Source of the DNA: Callorhinus ursinus
Lineage: Eukaryota > Chordata > Mammalia > Carnivora > Otariidae
Direction: 5' to 3'
Length of the DNA stretch: 64,000 nt
Assembly (NCBI RefSeq): GCF_003265705.1
Contig: NW_020312785.1
Span: forward strand, 19,248,968 to 19,312,967
Positions 1 through 11,903 of this stretch are shown here, in pieces; position 1 is the first letter of the stretch, and each line of letters opens with the position of its first letter. The position numbers and the translations under genes were made by a program. The notes under the pieces are model-generated. The model saw only the letters and a program-made list of their open reading frames with translations. It was not told where the DNA came from and searched no databases.

Positions 1-259
1 ATTACTCACTTACATTCCAGTGAGAGGAAGTTAGGACCATTATCAAAGATCTTCCAAGAGTCACTATCCCCTTTCCTAACATCAGTAATTTTTTCCCCAC
101 TGAATATTCAGGGCAGCATAGAAACCATCATTTGTCCCATCTTTAAAAAAAATTAAAAGCTTTTAACCAGCATATAGTACAACCCCTTCTCACCAACACT
201 TCACTTCTATTTTTCTTGATACCAAAACTCTTCAAAATAGGACCTATACTGGCTGTTTT

Positions 260-1570
260 CACTTTCTTTCCTCATTTTCTCTGGAACTTATTCCATTTGT
301 GATTTCCCCACTGCAGCCACGTCCTTGAAGTTGTTTGTAGGAAAGTTACCAATAATTTGCCTGATCTTAAATAAAACAGCTGGTCCTCAGGCTTCCATAG
401 CATTTGGGGGCTGTGGCAGAATTTGATAGCCCCTCCCTTGGTTACATACTCTTCACTCACTTCCAGGAGGGTTTCCCCGGTGGCTCTTCCTTCTCCATTC
501 CCTTGGCTGGCCTCTCCTCTCCAACCAGCTCCAGCTGATGCTCACGACTCAGTCATTGCCCGTCTGTGCTCATTCCCTTTCTGGTTCCCCATCATTCTTA
601 GAGCTTGAGACAGTATCTCTCTATAGAGAACCAATGAATTTAAATCTCCGACTCTTTTCTCCTCCCCAGTGTTTTTATACCCAGCAGCTCACTTGACATC
701 TCAGTTGACTATCCATTAGGCATTTCAAACTTACTCTGCATGAAAACAAACGCTTGCTGTTAGCTCAGATGTGTTCTGTCTACTGGCTTCCCCATCTTGT
801 CTTCCCCATCTTTCTAGCTCTTCAGGTCCCACACTTGTTTACCATCTAGGACCACTCATTCTTTTACACACCCATTTGTTCACCCAGCAAGCCCTGTAGA
901 GTCAGAGTCTACCTTACAAACAGACCCAGAGTTCAAGTTTGACCACCTGTACTGCTTCCTCCCTAGACCATTCCCTCTCACCTGCGTCACTACAGTAGCT
1001 TTCTAGGAGAATCTCCTTTCTTCTCTTACTGTCTACAGCCACAGAGAAGCCAGAGGTAGAATTTTAAAATACATGTCCTATTTTGTCTTTCCCTTGCCCA
1101 AAAGATTTATATTCTGTTTTACTAAGAACTGTGTTCAAAAGATTTACAATTGTTGATAAGATCCCATGTGCTTTAGCTCCCTATTCCTTCTCTAAATTCA
1201 TTTCCTGTGCTTTCTCATCATGCATGCTGCTCTAGCCACATTGGTCTCTATGATGTTCTTAGCAGCTACAGATATGATCTCATGTCATGGCCTTTATATT
1301 GGGCTCTTCTATTTGCTAGAGATGCTTTTGCAACCCTCCCCTAATACACCCAGATACTTCTAATGGCTTATCTCTCAGTTCCTTCAGGTCTTGCTCAATG
1401 GTCTTATCAGGCCAAACTACTAAAATTATAATACCTCTCATAATCTCTATACCCTTTCCTGGTTAACTGATCCATGGCAATTATTAACTTATCACCATTT
1501 GATGTACTGTAGGTTTGGTTGTGGGATTCTCACCCCCACGAGAATATAAACTTTGTCAGGGAGGAAATTT
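260..1570 (+). mobile_element. L2 LINE, 3' portion, first segment (interrupted)
   Basis: The stretch reads like the 3' half of an L2 LINE in sense orientation. It has the pyrimidine-rich run around 470-540, the 'ccattaggcatttcaaact' block near 714-732, and the 'cttcaggtcttgctcaa' and 'cttatcaccatttga' blocks near 1383-1505. It breaks off just after 'gagaatataaactttgtcaggg' (about 1540-1562), and the expected L2 tail resumes at about 3231. It is an ancient, heavily diverged remnant with no ORF. The start boundary is approximate. Confidence 0.65.
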
Positions 1571-1589
1571 TTGATTCGGTTTTGTTTTG

Positions 1590-3225
1590 GTTTTGGGTTC
1601 TTTTTAAGGTTCTATTTTTTTTTAGCTTTATTGAGGTATAATTGACAAATTGTAAGATATTTAAAGTGCACAACAGGATGGCTTGATATGTTGTATATTT
1701 GAAAGGATTCTTCCCAAGAAGTTAACAAAATCCATAACCTCACTTTTTTTGTGTGTGTGAGAGAACATTTAAGTTCTACTCTCTTAGCAAATTTCCTTAC
1801 ACACTATGGTTACCATATGAGACATTAGATCATCAGAACTTATTCATCTCATAACTGAAAGCTTTTATACTTTTACCCATCTCTCCCTTTGCCTCTCCCC
1901 ACGCCCTGCCTTAGCCCTTGGCAACCACTTTCCTACTCTGTTTCTAAGAGTTCAACATTTTTTTTTTTTTTTAAGATTCTACATATAAGATTTGCTATTT
2001 GGGGGGTATCTTTTCAGAAATCCATCTCTTAGTTTCATTGATCTTTTTATTGTCTTCTAAGTCTCCATTATGTCCACTCTTACATTTGTTATTCCCTCCC
2101 TTCTGATAACTTTGGGCTTAGTTTGTTCTTCTTTTTCTAGTTCTTGAGGTGTAAAGTTAGATTATTGATTTAAGATCTTTCTTTTTTCTTGATGTAGGCA
2201 TTTATTTCTACAAACTTCCCTCTTCAAACTGCTTTTACTGCGCCCCATAAGTTTTGGTATGTTGTGTTTCCATTTTCCCCAGTCTCAAGGTATTTTTTGA
2301 TTTCTCATATGATTTTTTCTTTGACCCATTGGTTGTTCAGGATCATGTTGTTTAATCCCCTATTTGCAATTTTTCCAGTTTTCTTCTTGTAAAATGGATT
2401 TCTAGTTTCATACCATTGTGGTCAAGAGAGATGCTTGATGAGAGACACTCAGTATGCTTTCAATCTTTTTAAATTTATTAAGGCTTGTTTTGTGGCTTAA
2501 CATATGATGTATCCTGGAGGATGTTCCATGTGTACTTGAGAATAATGTATATTCTGCCAGTGTTGGATGGACTATTCTATAAATGGCAGTTAAGTCCATC
2601 TTGCCTAATGTGTAGTTTAGATCCAATGTTTCCTTACTAATTTTCTGCCTGATTGATTTATCCATTGTTCAAAGTGGGATATTCAAGTCCCCTATCATTA
2701 TTGTACTGATGTCTATTTCTCCCTTAAATTCTGTTAATATTTGCTTTATATATTTTGGTGTTCCTATGTTGGGTGCATACATGTTTATTAACTTTATATC
2801 CTTTTGATGAATTGGCCCCTTTATCATTACATAATGACTTCTGTTTCTTATTACAGTCTTTGATTTAAAGTCTATTTTGTCTGATGTAAGTATAGTTAGC
2901 CCTGTTTTCTTTTGGTTTCAGTTTGCATGGAATACCTTTTTCCATCCCCTCACTTTCAGGCTATATGTGTCCTCAAAGCTAAAGTGAGTCTCTTGAAGGC
3001 TCTGCACCTGGACAGGATTTATGGTGAAAGTGTGTTTCCATTATTGCTACCCATTTTGAGGTGGGTATTTTCTCATTTGCCCAATGTGTAAGAGTCACTC
3101 AGCTAGTTTCCGGATTTCTTTCATAGGTAATTGATCTGTATGTTGTTGTCCATTTGGCATGTCCCAGAGAAGAGGGGAGTTCAGGATACTTTCATGTCAC
3201 CTTAATCCAATCAGCTTGTTTTTGT
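1590..3225 (-). mobile_element. Old L1 (L1M-type) inserted antisense into an L2
   Basis: Read on the minus strand this is an old mammalian L1. The 3'UTR signature 'tttattgaggtataattga' lies near 1628-1646. ORF2 5' sequence, including an endonuclease-like ORF, lies at about 2030-2960. The reverse transcriptase and C-terminal parts are missing between them, so this is either an internally deleted copy or two L1 fragments side by side. L2 sequence flanks both ends, which marks it as an insertion into that L2. T- and G-rich flanks on both sides are compatible with a degraded target-site duplication. Confidence 0.6.
2408..2665 (-). pseudogene. L1 ORF2 endonuclease-domain remnant
   Basis: This 85-codon open stretch on the minus strand resembles the C-terminal half of the L1 ORF2 apurinic-type endonuclease, which in a live element nicks target DNA for target-primed reverse transcription. 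Visible landmarks are a 'DKSIRQK' segment at residues 2-8, 'DLTAIYRIVHP' at about 24-34, 'EYTLFSS' at about 38-44 and 'SRIHH' at about 50-54. In the family the last motif carries a catalytic Asp (S-x-I-D-H); here it reads His. The downstream Ser-Asp-His catalytic cluster is also not intact. There is no continuous ORF2 on either side. It is a dead fragment of the L1 at 1590-3225, and its open frame is probably just short-range survival. Confidence 0.6.
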
Positions 3226-3230
3226 TGGGT

Positions 3231-3310
3231 TTTTGAACAGTGTAAATAACAGTGCCTAGAACTATGCTGAGCAAATAGTTGGTATTCAATATTCATTTGT
3301 CAAATAAATC
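3231..3310 (+). mobile_element. L2 LINE 3' tail, continuation of the 260-1570 element
   Basis: It contains 'acagtgcctagaac', 'ggtattcaat' and a 'tcaaataaat' end, matching the usual L2 terminus of the form 'cagtgcctggcacatagtagg...caataaatatttg'. It follows directly in L2 coordinates from the segment ending near 1570, so the two pieces were one element before the L1 insertion. Confidence 0.6.
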
Positions 3311-3399
3311 AATAAAAAGTTTCAACTTTGTACTGGACTCTATAAATTGGCAACCTCTAAATTCCCTTTTGGTTCTAAAGTTGTATGACTCTAATGGCA

Positions 3400-3655
3400 A
3401 CATGTGCTGTCTGCTTGATGACCCCTTTCCTGATTCACTACAGCCAAGTCATTGCACTCCTCTTTCCGCCTAGAGCACCCTATTCTTGCTTAAATATTAG
3501 CATTTATCATAATAATTTACTGCAAATTAGATCAAGAGTTAATCAAGGGCAAGACATGTTGTTATGTTTCTTCACATTCTTACTATAATATACAATGGTG
3601 TTTAGCACTCATAGTGTTGGGCTTTCAATAAATACCAATTCAGTGAGTGAGATTT
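3400..3655 (+). mobile_element. Second L2 3' end
   Basis: A second, more diverged L2 terminus follows the first in the same orientation. It has 'catttatcataataattta' near 3501, 'agggcaagacatgtt' near 3547 and 'gggctttcaataaata' near 3620. Short ORFs here are incidental. Confidence 0.5.
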
Positions 3656-3659
3656 GTAT

Positions 3660-6600
3660 AAAATAATGCTTTAGGGGCTGGGAGAGAAAGAATGTTTCTT
3701 TTCTTTTCTTTTTTAAATCTAGCTGAAGCGTATAAATGGGAATATCTCCATAGAGAGTCATTGAGAAGCTTTTTTAGATTTCCACTATTCCCCAGTCTTG
3801 AAACTCAAACACTCAAGAAGCAGATTTTTTTTCTTCTCTAGGATGTTTTCCTTTGGGGGAATTTAAAAGTCATCTTTTCCTCTACTGGACTGCTAGGAAA
3901 TTAGAAGTTTCATTTAAAAGGACAGAAGCATATCTAAGTCTGGCCAGCTAGATAAGTGAGAACTAATCCTGAAGCTTTCAAGGAATAGATATTGCCTGAA
4001 TCCCCCATTTTTATATTTTATTTCAATAATTTTTTGAAAAAAAAACCTAGAAAATACCTATCACTGAGTATCCTTTTAATTGCATACTCTAAAAAACAAT
4101 ATTTTTAAAAAATAAAGAAAAAGACATAACCTTGTTAAATAAATTTTAAAGAAATTTTGTTCAATTCACATGTCTAAGCTTACAGAAACAAGATTTATGT
4201 ATTTTGTTTCATTGTACATCTGCGATATGAATTCATACTTCACTAGTTATTGCAGTACAAAATATCATTCTTCTGTCAAAAGAATGGAATTCAAACATGT
4301 TTAATTTGAGTTTATCATTCCTTTCCTAAAACTTATTTGCTATGCACACGGAATAAACTAAATTTATTTGTAGTTGAATTTTCTCCTCTAAAATATCTCA
4401 CCTTCACTAAAGCAAAAATCAGAGCTCTCTTTAGTTTGTTTTGTTTTTCAACTTTACAACTAAAAGTATTGACTTACCCTAATTGTATATTTCAGATATA
4501 TTCAAAAGGTAGAAAAATCAATTAAAATACTAATAGCATCCACAGTCTAAACATATGCTTAAGTTAAAGGAAAATCTTATTAGAATTTATTTGGAATTTG
4601 CACTCAAAATCAAAAGAAAGTTGAGGGATAGGACTTTTTCTGATAGAAATTTGTCTTCACATTCAAAATAGTCATTATTACTTTTGAGAAAGAATTTATG
4701 TTTTTAATCACACTGGGGAAGGATGAAATTAAACATCTTTAAAAATGTCTTCTCTAAGTCAAACAAAGCTATGTTTTTATTGGAGGATTTATCTAAATTA
4801 TCTAAACCATTCAAATCAACATTTTCTAAATTTTTCAAAGTGATGAATTACTATCATATAAAGTTTTCATCTAATGAACTATAGAAATAATCCCTGAAAC
4901 TAAAGTCTTTAAAGCTTTCATCTAAATAGCTCAATCATTCCCCTAGTGAAAGCAGAGGACTTAGACTTGCCTTGAAAGGATCTCTCTAGATCATCCCCAT
5001 GCTCTGTTGGACATATATGCATCCTATAATCCTTTATCAAGCAACTTTTGCCATTGCGTATTGAGTTTTAAAGATCAAAATTCTTGCTTCCTTCCATAAA
5101 GAATTAACAGACAGCAAAAACAATTCAAATAAAATAAATGCTGTGCTGGGGTATGAAAAGTCTGCTATGCAGGATAATCCAGGTTCTGTAGGGCCTGAAG
5201 CTTACTCTATTTGAGGGATCTTTTTTATGAAAGAGAATATAAACTTACAAATATAAAAGTAGGTATGTATGTGAACATTTCAAATGAGAAAATAAATATT
5301 GAAAAACTGCAAAATTTTTTAAAATGCTGAAAATACTACAAATTTTACAAGATCAGCTAATTCTAGTATCAAGATCAGTCTTTTCTCCAGTATAACTTAT
5401 TGAAATTATTTCCATATTGATAGTTGAGAAAACTTATATCTTCACAACTTGTTATTGATAATGCAATAAAAATGTTTAGGATTGTTATCCAATTTGGAAC
5501 GTCTTATCAAGTTTCTTTCATACAAATAAGATTTCAGGCATTTAAGTATGCAAATGTACATGGACCATCTCACATTAAGTTGACAACATGTATCAGCCAG
5601 TTTGTCACAAACATCTTCATTGCTTTGATGGCTTTAGGAGTTTCATGTTGTCTTCATCAGAGTCAATAATGATGTCCAATTAGCAATAAATTTAAGTCTT
5701 TTTCAGTGAGCTCATATGACTCATTCTTTTTCATTAATTTGATTATCTAATGATTCTGTGGCTATTCATTCCTTTGCCCTGGAAAATATCTCCCTCTTTT
5801 ACAAAGTTACTACTTTAAGTATGATTAGGTAATTTTAGTGTATTTAATTAATTATTCCCCTTTTTTGCTTTTGTTTGCATATTTCATTATTTTTATGTGA
5901 ATTATCTCCCATTTTTAAATATAAATGTCTCAATTTATCTATAATGTCTTACTTGTTAGATCAAAGCATTCCAAAAAGTATTTCCGTATAATAGCTAAAT
6001 GTCTCCCCTTAGCTTTATCCTAAAAATGCTCTAGTGACTGCAATGAGTAGAAAAAGACTCAAATCATAACTAATTGCAACTGAACTATCTTTTACCTCAT
6101 AGTAAATATGCATTTATGGCATGGAAAAATGGAAAAGAAAACCAAATCATGCTAGGTAAGCTCAAGGAAGGCATCACAAGGTATATGAATATTAATGCTA
6201 ACTCTTAGAAAATCAGTCAGTGTTATTGAGGTAGGGAAGATTGTGGGCAAGCTTTTGTGCAAAGGTTCAAAGCCCCATGGCACTAACCTCTGACACTGAT
6301 GTCACCATCTTTCTCTTCTAGTTAGTTATCCAACATTCTTGTTTCCCAATTTCTACCTACTCATGTACAGTAACAATTGCAGTCATTATAACTTGAGGAC
6401 AATTAAAATAAGCCATGTGACATACAAATTTCTAGGTGAAAATAGAATAAAAGCACTTTAAGATGTTGGGGTTGTAAAGGTAAAGACCATGTGAAGAATA
6501 TATTTGAAACATATGAAACCATGGAGGACATGTTTGTTTTCAAGTCCATGGTACCAAAAGGGAACCATGTTCTGGAAACTTGAAAGAGGCTTTTTTGGAA

Positions 6601-6980
6601 AACGAATGCACATTTTTATTCAGTGGGTTTCATCAACCTGGAAGGTGATGAACATTAAAATCAAGAGTTTCAAGAAAGCTTAAATGACATCATGGATGAG
6701 AGATCTTTATCAAGAGAAAATTGTATCTACTTCTAATAAGCTTCTAATATCCACTCTTTGCAGTAAATATCAAAGAAAAGGGAGGCCATCCTCTCCTCAT
6801 AAGGGGTCTTATTAAAGTCAGATGCTCTGGAGTTGGATGGACTTTTGCAGAGACTATATGATTCCGATGTCCTTAGTTCCTCAAACATCTCTAAAGCCTC
6901 TTAGAAAAATAGATATCAACATCACATCCAAAAGATTAGGAACAAATGCACACTACACATATGGTTTCTTTTTTGATTAA
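3660..6980. other. Unassigned AT-rich intergenic sequence
   Basis: I recognise no gene, RNA gene or interspersed repeat in this 3.3-kb block. It is strongly AT-rich with short A/T runs. The longest open frame is 81 codons at 5424-5669 on the plus strand, with AT-driven composition. Ancient repeats too decayed to recognise by eye could be present. Confidence 0.5.
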
Positions 6981-7237
6981 TATGATGGCTAATTTTATGT
7001 GTCAACTTGACTGGGCCACAGATATTGGTCAAACACTATTCTGGGTGTGTCTGTGGTAGTGTTTTTGGATTTGGAGATTAACATTTGAATCAGTAGACTG
7101 AGTAAAGCAGATTGATTACTCTCCCCTGCTTGAATGGGCCCCATCCAATCAGCTGAAGGCCTGAAGAGAACAAAAGATTGACCCTCCCATGAGAAAGAGG
7201 CAACTCCTTCTGCCTGATAGTTTGAGGTGGATCATTA

Positions 7238-7282
7238 ACCCCCTCCCCGCTCCTTGCAATTGAGTACCTTGGCACCAGCTCC
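7238..7282 (+). repeat. Inverted duplication arm 1, inside the LTR-like element
   Basis: These 45 bases match the reverse complement of 8256-8300 at 43 of 45 positions; both differences are transitions. The arm begins 'accccctcccc' and ends 'ggcaccagctcc'. It lies within the extra segment missing from the related element at 57433-57960. Confidence 0.85.
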
Positions 7283-7517
7283 ATAACTCAAGCTGAAACA
7301 TTGTCCTTTCACCGGTTTCTGAGTCTATCAATCAATTTCCTGGTTCTTAGTCCTTCCGACTTGTACTAGAACTATACCAAAGGCTCCGCTGGGTCTTTAG
7401 CCTCCTGACTGCAGATCTTGGGATTTCTCAGCCTCTGCTATCATATGATCCAATTTCTTTTTTTTTTTTTGAGCCAATTTCTTAAAACAAATCTCTCTAT
7501 ATACAGATAGATAGCTA

Positions 7518-7587
7518 TCTAGATATATATATATATATATATATATAAAGTTATATATATATGTGTGTGTGTGTGTATATATATACA
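7518..7587. repeat. (TA)n/(TG)n microsatellite
   Basis: A TA run at about 7518-7547 is followed by a short unique spacer, a second TA run and a TG run at about 7563-7576. It lies in the 3' part of the LTR-like element, where the family usually has a short dinucleotide or tetranucleotide tract. Confidence 0.9.
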
Positions 7588-7824
7588 CCTAAACATATAT
7601 CTATCTGTATAGAGAAAGATTTGTTATATTGATTCTTGTTTCTCTGGAGAACCCTAACTAACACAACTGATATAAATAAGACAGAATTTAATAAGGTAGC
7701 TAAGAAGAGAATGTCTAAATTAATACTCAAATATACTTCATCCAGTCTTTATGTTTGGCCAGTGAGATACAGCATAAGGGAACAAAGGCAAATCCCATCT
7801 ATCAACATACAATCATGGAAGTTA

Positions 7825-7975
7825 AATTTGGTCCACTTCATAGATAAGGAAAATGAAACGCAGTGAGTTTAAATACTTTCCCAAAGATATACAGCAAATC
7901 GGTGGCAGGACCATCAGTAGCACACCTTTTCTGAATTCTAGTCTGGTGTTCTATCCTTCACACCAGTCTATTAAT
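7825..7975 (-). mobile_element. MIR SINE fragment
   Basis: The plus strand reads 'gataaggaaaatgaaac' then 'ctttcccaaagatatacagc' and 'ggtggcagga'. This is the antisense of the MIR core (consensus 'gatgaggaaactgagg...cttgcccaaggtcacacagc'). It is old and diverged. Confidence 0.6.
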
Positions 7976-8255
7976 TTCACACTTCTTTTTACATTTTAGT
8001 GGTTTAATATGTAAAATAATCTCGGAAGCTAACTCATACTCCCCACTTCATTTATTGTGCGCCAATCCTTTCTTGAGAATGAGTGTGTTCTGCTGAACAA
8101 GACAGGTCCTTGAGCTGGACAAGAAGTATGCTTATATTTTAGGGAGGGTATGGCGGTAAAGGGCCAGGAGAGATGAGCAGAATGCCTCTGGCTCATGAGA
8201 GTCAGTCACAGAGAACACTTTGTTGTCCACTCTAAGATGGGAAGGGAGTAAATAC

Positions 8256-8300
8256 GGAGCTGGTGCCAAGGTACTCAACTGCAAGGAGCAGGGAGGGGGT
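8256..8300 (-). repeat. Inverted duplication arm 2 (probable source copy)
   Basis: Reverse complement of 7238-7282 with two transitions. Weaker similarity seems to continue to about 8315 with small indels. The flanks do not resemble the LTR-like element, so this copy looks like the native location. Confidence 0.8.
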
Positions 8301-8309
8301 AGGATGCCA

Positions 8310-9915
8310 AGGCCTACAGAGAGGCATTATCCTGCTAGCCTCCTTAAATCACCCTTCTCCAGAGAGGGCTTTGGTGACCTGAACATGTCATAAACAAAGC
8401 TGACGCTGCCACTGCTAAGAAGCACAAAAATTTGTTTCAAAGGACTTTCCCTGAATATTCTTGTCTGAGGCCCTTACTGTGCATCAACTGACTGCTTTGG
8501 GTAAATTTCACCACGATGCTTATTCAATTTTCACACCCTTGGAAGTCTCACTCAATATTTAATGATACACCGGCTTGGCAAAATAAAAGAAACAGTAGAT
8601 TATTCCTGCAAAATACCTCTGCTTGCTACAGGAAAAAAAAAAAAGTGTGGAAAGAAAAATAAGGCATTGATTCAAATTTCCCCGGACAGCTTTTAAAGCC
8701 AGCTGAAAAAAACAAATCATATCAAAGAATACTTCCTAATTTCTAAGAAAGCAAATAAAACAGCCATTTAGTAAGTGTTCATCATGACTAGCTATACATT
8801 TTTAGTCAAATCTATAATAAAAGTTTTATTTATATAACTGGCATGTTCAGTATATTTTCCCTATTCTACAATTTCAAGCAAGATTTGGAAATTTAAATTA
8901 TTGTAGATGTAGGTGTTGTACGTTTTGCTGGGATCAGATTTACATCGGGTCCCTGGTCAGAAATGCAGCACCTACCACCCATTACAATTGTTCCTATGGG
9001 AAAAATCAATCTTTTGGCAATGAAGTAAGTCATGACAATTTCCATGAACATCCTCTAGTGAAAAGCGAGGATAGTTTGTTATATGCCTCCACCACATAGA
9101 AAGGACCAGAGGGAGCAATATCCTAGTATTTACCTAGGATAAATCATTCAGATTTTATGAGTCTTTGCATAGATCCATTCCCTCTGTCAGAACCAGCCAC
9201 GTGTCCCTAAGAGGGTTTTACCGACCTCCAGGTGCTGCTGAGCTATGGTGCCCGCCTGTCCACAGGCAGGAAGGTCAATATCCGGGATGACCTAGATGAA
9301 GGGTTTGACATATTCTATGGTTAGCAAGCTGTGAACCCTAGGATATATTCAAGAGCTAGTTGTTAGTGACCCTAACTCTCTACTCACTTCTGATGCCTCT
9401 CTTTTTAGGGATGAATGAGGGATAAATTTAGGTGGGCACATGCATGGAATCCAATGCTTAATTTGGACGGTGATGAGATATCCAAGAAGAGAGGCAATTT
9501 CATTAGAAATATTCAGATATGAAGAATAAACTATATCATATCCACAAAAGTTATTTTGCAGAAGAATCTGTGGTTTAAAAGGTGTTTGTGGCATCTGGAT
9601 ATTTATTTTCTGACCCAAGACTGTCATAAAGCCAGAAAACCTAAATAAATAGATCAAGGCTTAACAAATTAGACTCCACTCAAAACTGTCCTTCCCACAT
9701 GATGCTAACTTCCATTCCCACCCATCACACCAACCCCTTAATGGAACCAGCCTATCAGTTCTTTGCCAGGAGTCATGACAATCTGACTGTGGATACTGGT
9801 TGCTAAGTGAAATGACAAATTTTGTAAAAAACGTGCGGTTTCATGAAGTCCACGAAAGTGATTTTGGAGGACTGCTTTTATGATATGCACAGAAACTGAC
9901 AATGAAAATTCATCT
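8310..9915. other. Unassigned intergenic sequence
   Basis: Apart from an A-run near 8630-8644, I see no recognisable repeat or gene. A 102-codon minus-strand frame at 9349-9657 has no recognisable domain and no supporting splice or promoter signals. Confidence 0.45.
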
Positions 9916-10130
9916 GGGGGGGCGCCGGGGTGGCTCAGTCGTTCAGCGTCTGCCTTCGGCTCAGGTCACTGTCCAGGGATCCTGGGATCGGGTCCCGCGC
10001 CGGGCTCCCTGCTCCACAGGAAGCCTGCTTCTCCCTCTCCCGCTCCCCCTGCTGGTGTCCCCTCTCTCGCTGTCTCTCTCTCTCTGTCCAATAAATAAAT
10101 AAAATCTTTAAAAAAAAAAAGAAAAGAGAA
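9916..10130 (+). mobile_element. Can-SINE 1
   Basis: Complete carnivoran tRNA-derived SINE: 'gcgccggggtggctcag' head containing the pol III A-box region, 'ctgcttctccctctccc' middle, and an 'aataaataaataaaatcttt' plus poly(A) tail. An imperfect 12-bp target-site duplication flanks it: 'gaaaattcatct' at 9904-9915 and 'gaaagttcagct' at 10131-10142. Confidence 0.93.
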
Positions 10131-10142
10131 GAAAGTTCAGCT

Positions 10143-11334
10143 GGCTTACTCTTGTTAATGACTGAGAAAACAACAACAACAACAACAGTTGACTCAAAAG
10201 AAAATGACAAGTATCAAAAGGTGAAGAGAGGATTAGGGAAAAAGAGGGTTTAGGAAACTTCCATTTCTTCCCAAAATATTACCAGATAGCTTTCTTCTAC
10301 GTAGATACTGTTTTTGGGCTCCTCATCTAAAAATGGAGAGGAATCTTCCTTATGAAAGTGAAGTGAGAACAGAAATTTACTTCCTATCCTGCACAGAGGT
10401 TCACTCAACCAGTGATTCCTAACATAGAACAAAGTTGAGGGAAGATACCAGAAGATTACAGGAAAAGTTGAGGGAATGAGAGATATGTAGTTTGAAAACC
10501 ATATTTAGTATGATATGTTTTTGAAATTTTATAAAGCAGACAAAAAATATTTTGTACTATCAGAGTAGTAAATAATACAGACACAGAAAAGAATGCTTAT
10601 GAAATCTTTGTAAGTGGCAATATGCATACGATTCTGTGATTTTTAAGAAGGTTTATTTAATTCAATTAAAGAGAAGGGAAATTTGAGAATTTTTTTCTAA
10701 GGCGCCTATGAATAGAAAAGGGGGAGAAACACTGATATTTGTGAATGGGCAAAAATATTTTAAAGTTGGGGAAAGAAAATAAAATCCATTTAGTCATTTG
10801 AGGTTTGACCAAATCTATTCAGTCTAGTTGTTTCCTCTAATCAAATGACAAATAAGCTGACTTAAAGGTGGTGGATCTATTTTGACATTCTCTCTCCTCC
10901 CACCTGGATTCAGACCTAGCCTCTAAAATTGACTCCTTTATTTGATGAACAAGGATGGCCAGGGAAAGGCAAACATACACATAACCTCTTTGCAAGCTCA
11001 ATCTATGTTTCTATGTTCCTATGAAGAAACCCTAGTGTTCAATGCAAGTCATGTATTTACACTGGTCTTAACTATATTTATAAAAGCAGAGCAGAGATCC
11101 TCCCTTGATCCTATAACTCATTCTGAGTTCTGGGAGGTTTGTATAAAGGTCAGCTGTCATAATTGTTCATTTATATGGGAAAGTATTTTAACATTTTTAT
11201 TGAGATCTTGGGATGCCCGATATAGGGATATAAAATTTCTTTCTTTTCTTTCTTTCTTTTTTTTTTTTTTTTACTAAACCCTTTAGACAAGCTAGGAAAT
11301 AGTACAGGATTTAAGCAACAGAATTTTAAACCTA
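10143..11334. other. Unassigned sequence with simple repeats
   Basis: Contains a short (CAA)n run at about 10171-10187 and a TTTC/poly-T tract at about 11237-11272. A 111-codon plus-strand frame at 10942-11277 starts with a non-ATG codon and ends in that poly-T tract, so I do not call it a gene. Confidence 0.5.
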
Positions 11335-11680
11335 GACCAGACCTTAAAGATCATCTAGTTTGCTCACTTTTATAAATACAAAAATGAAGGCCCAGAAAAC
11401 TAGAGTCCCAAGCTCATGCTTCCACAGCAATGCTGCAAAGTAAAAGGCAGGACTGTAGGATTGGTGATTTCAGGAATCTGAACTTAAATCATTACTCCAC
11501 CATTTGTAAGTGTGAGATACTGGACAAATCATTTAATTCCAAAGGAAGCTATTTTAATGTGACTAAAGTTAAACAATTTATCCGTTTGATTATCCATCTA
11601 TAAGATTAGGACAATGATATGTAGCTTTCAGGATTATTGACAGAAATACAGGTAATATTTAAAAATGCTTTTAAAATGTT
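11335..11680 (+). mobile_element. MIR-type remnants
   Basis: From about 11465 the plus strand follows the MIR consensus: 'ccaccatttgtaagtgtgag', 'ggacaaatcatttaattcc', 'catctataagattaggacaa', 'tcaggattattga'. The preceding 11335-11460 holds a separate old fragment with 'atcatctagtttgctcac' and 'gaaggcccagaaaac', reading like an antisense MIR-related piece. Can-SINE 2 inserted just beyond. Confidence 0.55.
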
Positions 11681-11687
11681 AACTGCT

Positions 11688-11888
11688 GGGGCACCTGGCA
11701 GTTAAGCGGCTGCCTTTGGCTCGGGTCATGGTCCCAGGGTCCTGGGATCGAGTCCCGCATCTGGCTCCCTGCTTGGCAGGGAGCCTGCTTCTCCCTCTCC
11801 TTCCTCTCTGCCTACTTGTGCTCTCTAGCTCTCTGGCAAATAAATAAATAAACTCTTTTTAAAAAATAAAATAAAATAAAATAAAAAT
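11688..11888 (+). mobile_element. Can-SINE 2
   Basis: Carnivoran SINE with the head beginning 'ggggcacctggcagttaag'; the usual 'GTGGCTCAGTCG' stretch is shortened. The tail is a long (AATAA)n array. The 15-bp target-site duplication is 11673-11687 and 11889-11903 ('aaaatgttaactgct' / 'aaaatggtaactgct'), one mismatch. The shortened head removes part of the pol III A-box region. Confidence 0.93.
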
Positions 11889-11903
11889 AAAATGGTAACT
11901 GCT

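Larger units (their letters stand above)
6982..7669 (+). mobile_element. LTR-like interspersed repeat, copy 1 (sense)
   Basis: It opens with 'gatggctaattttatgtg' and 'caacttgactgggcca' and ends with 'tttctctggagaacccta' plus 'actaacacaa'. This is a full-length copy of a common mammalian medium-reiterated, LTR-like family whose name I cannot assign with certainty. An inverted relative lies at 57433-57960. Compared with that copy and with the recalled consensus, this one carries about 60 extra bases at about 7221-7283 and an expanded TA/TG tract near the 3' end. Confidence 0.65.

Noticed and set aside
7518..7587. CRISPR-like or regulatory repeat array
   Set aside because: Plain TA/TG microsatellite without spacers; CRISPR is not expected in a mammalian genome.
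9916..10130. tRNA gene suggested by A/B-box-like sequence in SINE heads
   Set aside because: The tRNA-like part belongs to Can-SINEs, with SINE tails and target-site duplications; none folds as a complete tRNA gene.
10942..11277. 111-codon plus-strand ORF
   Set aside because: Non-ATG start and a poly-Phe end encoded by a T-tract; no domain.
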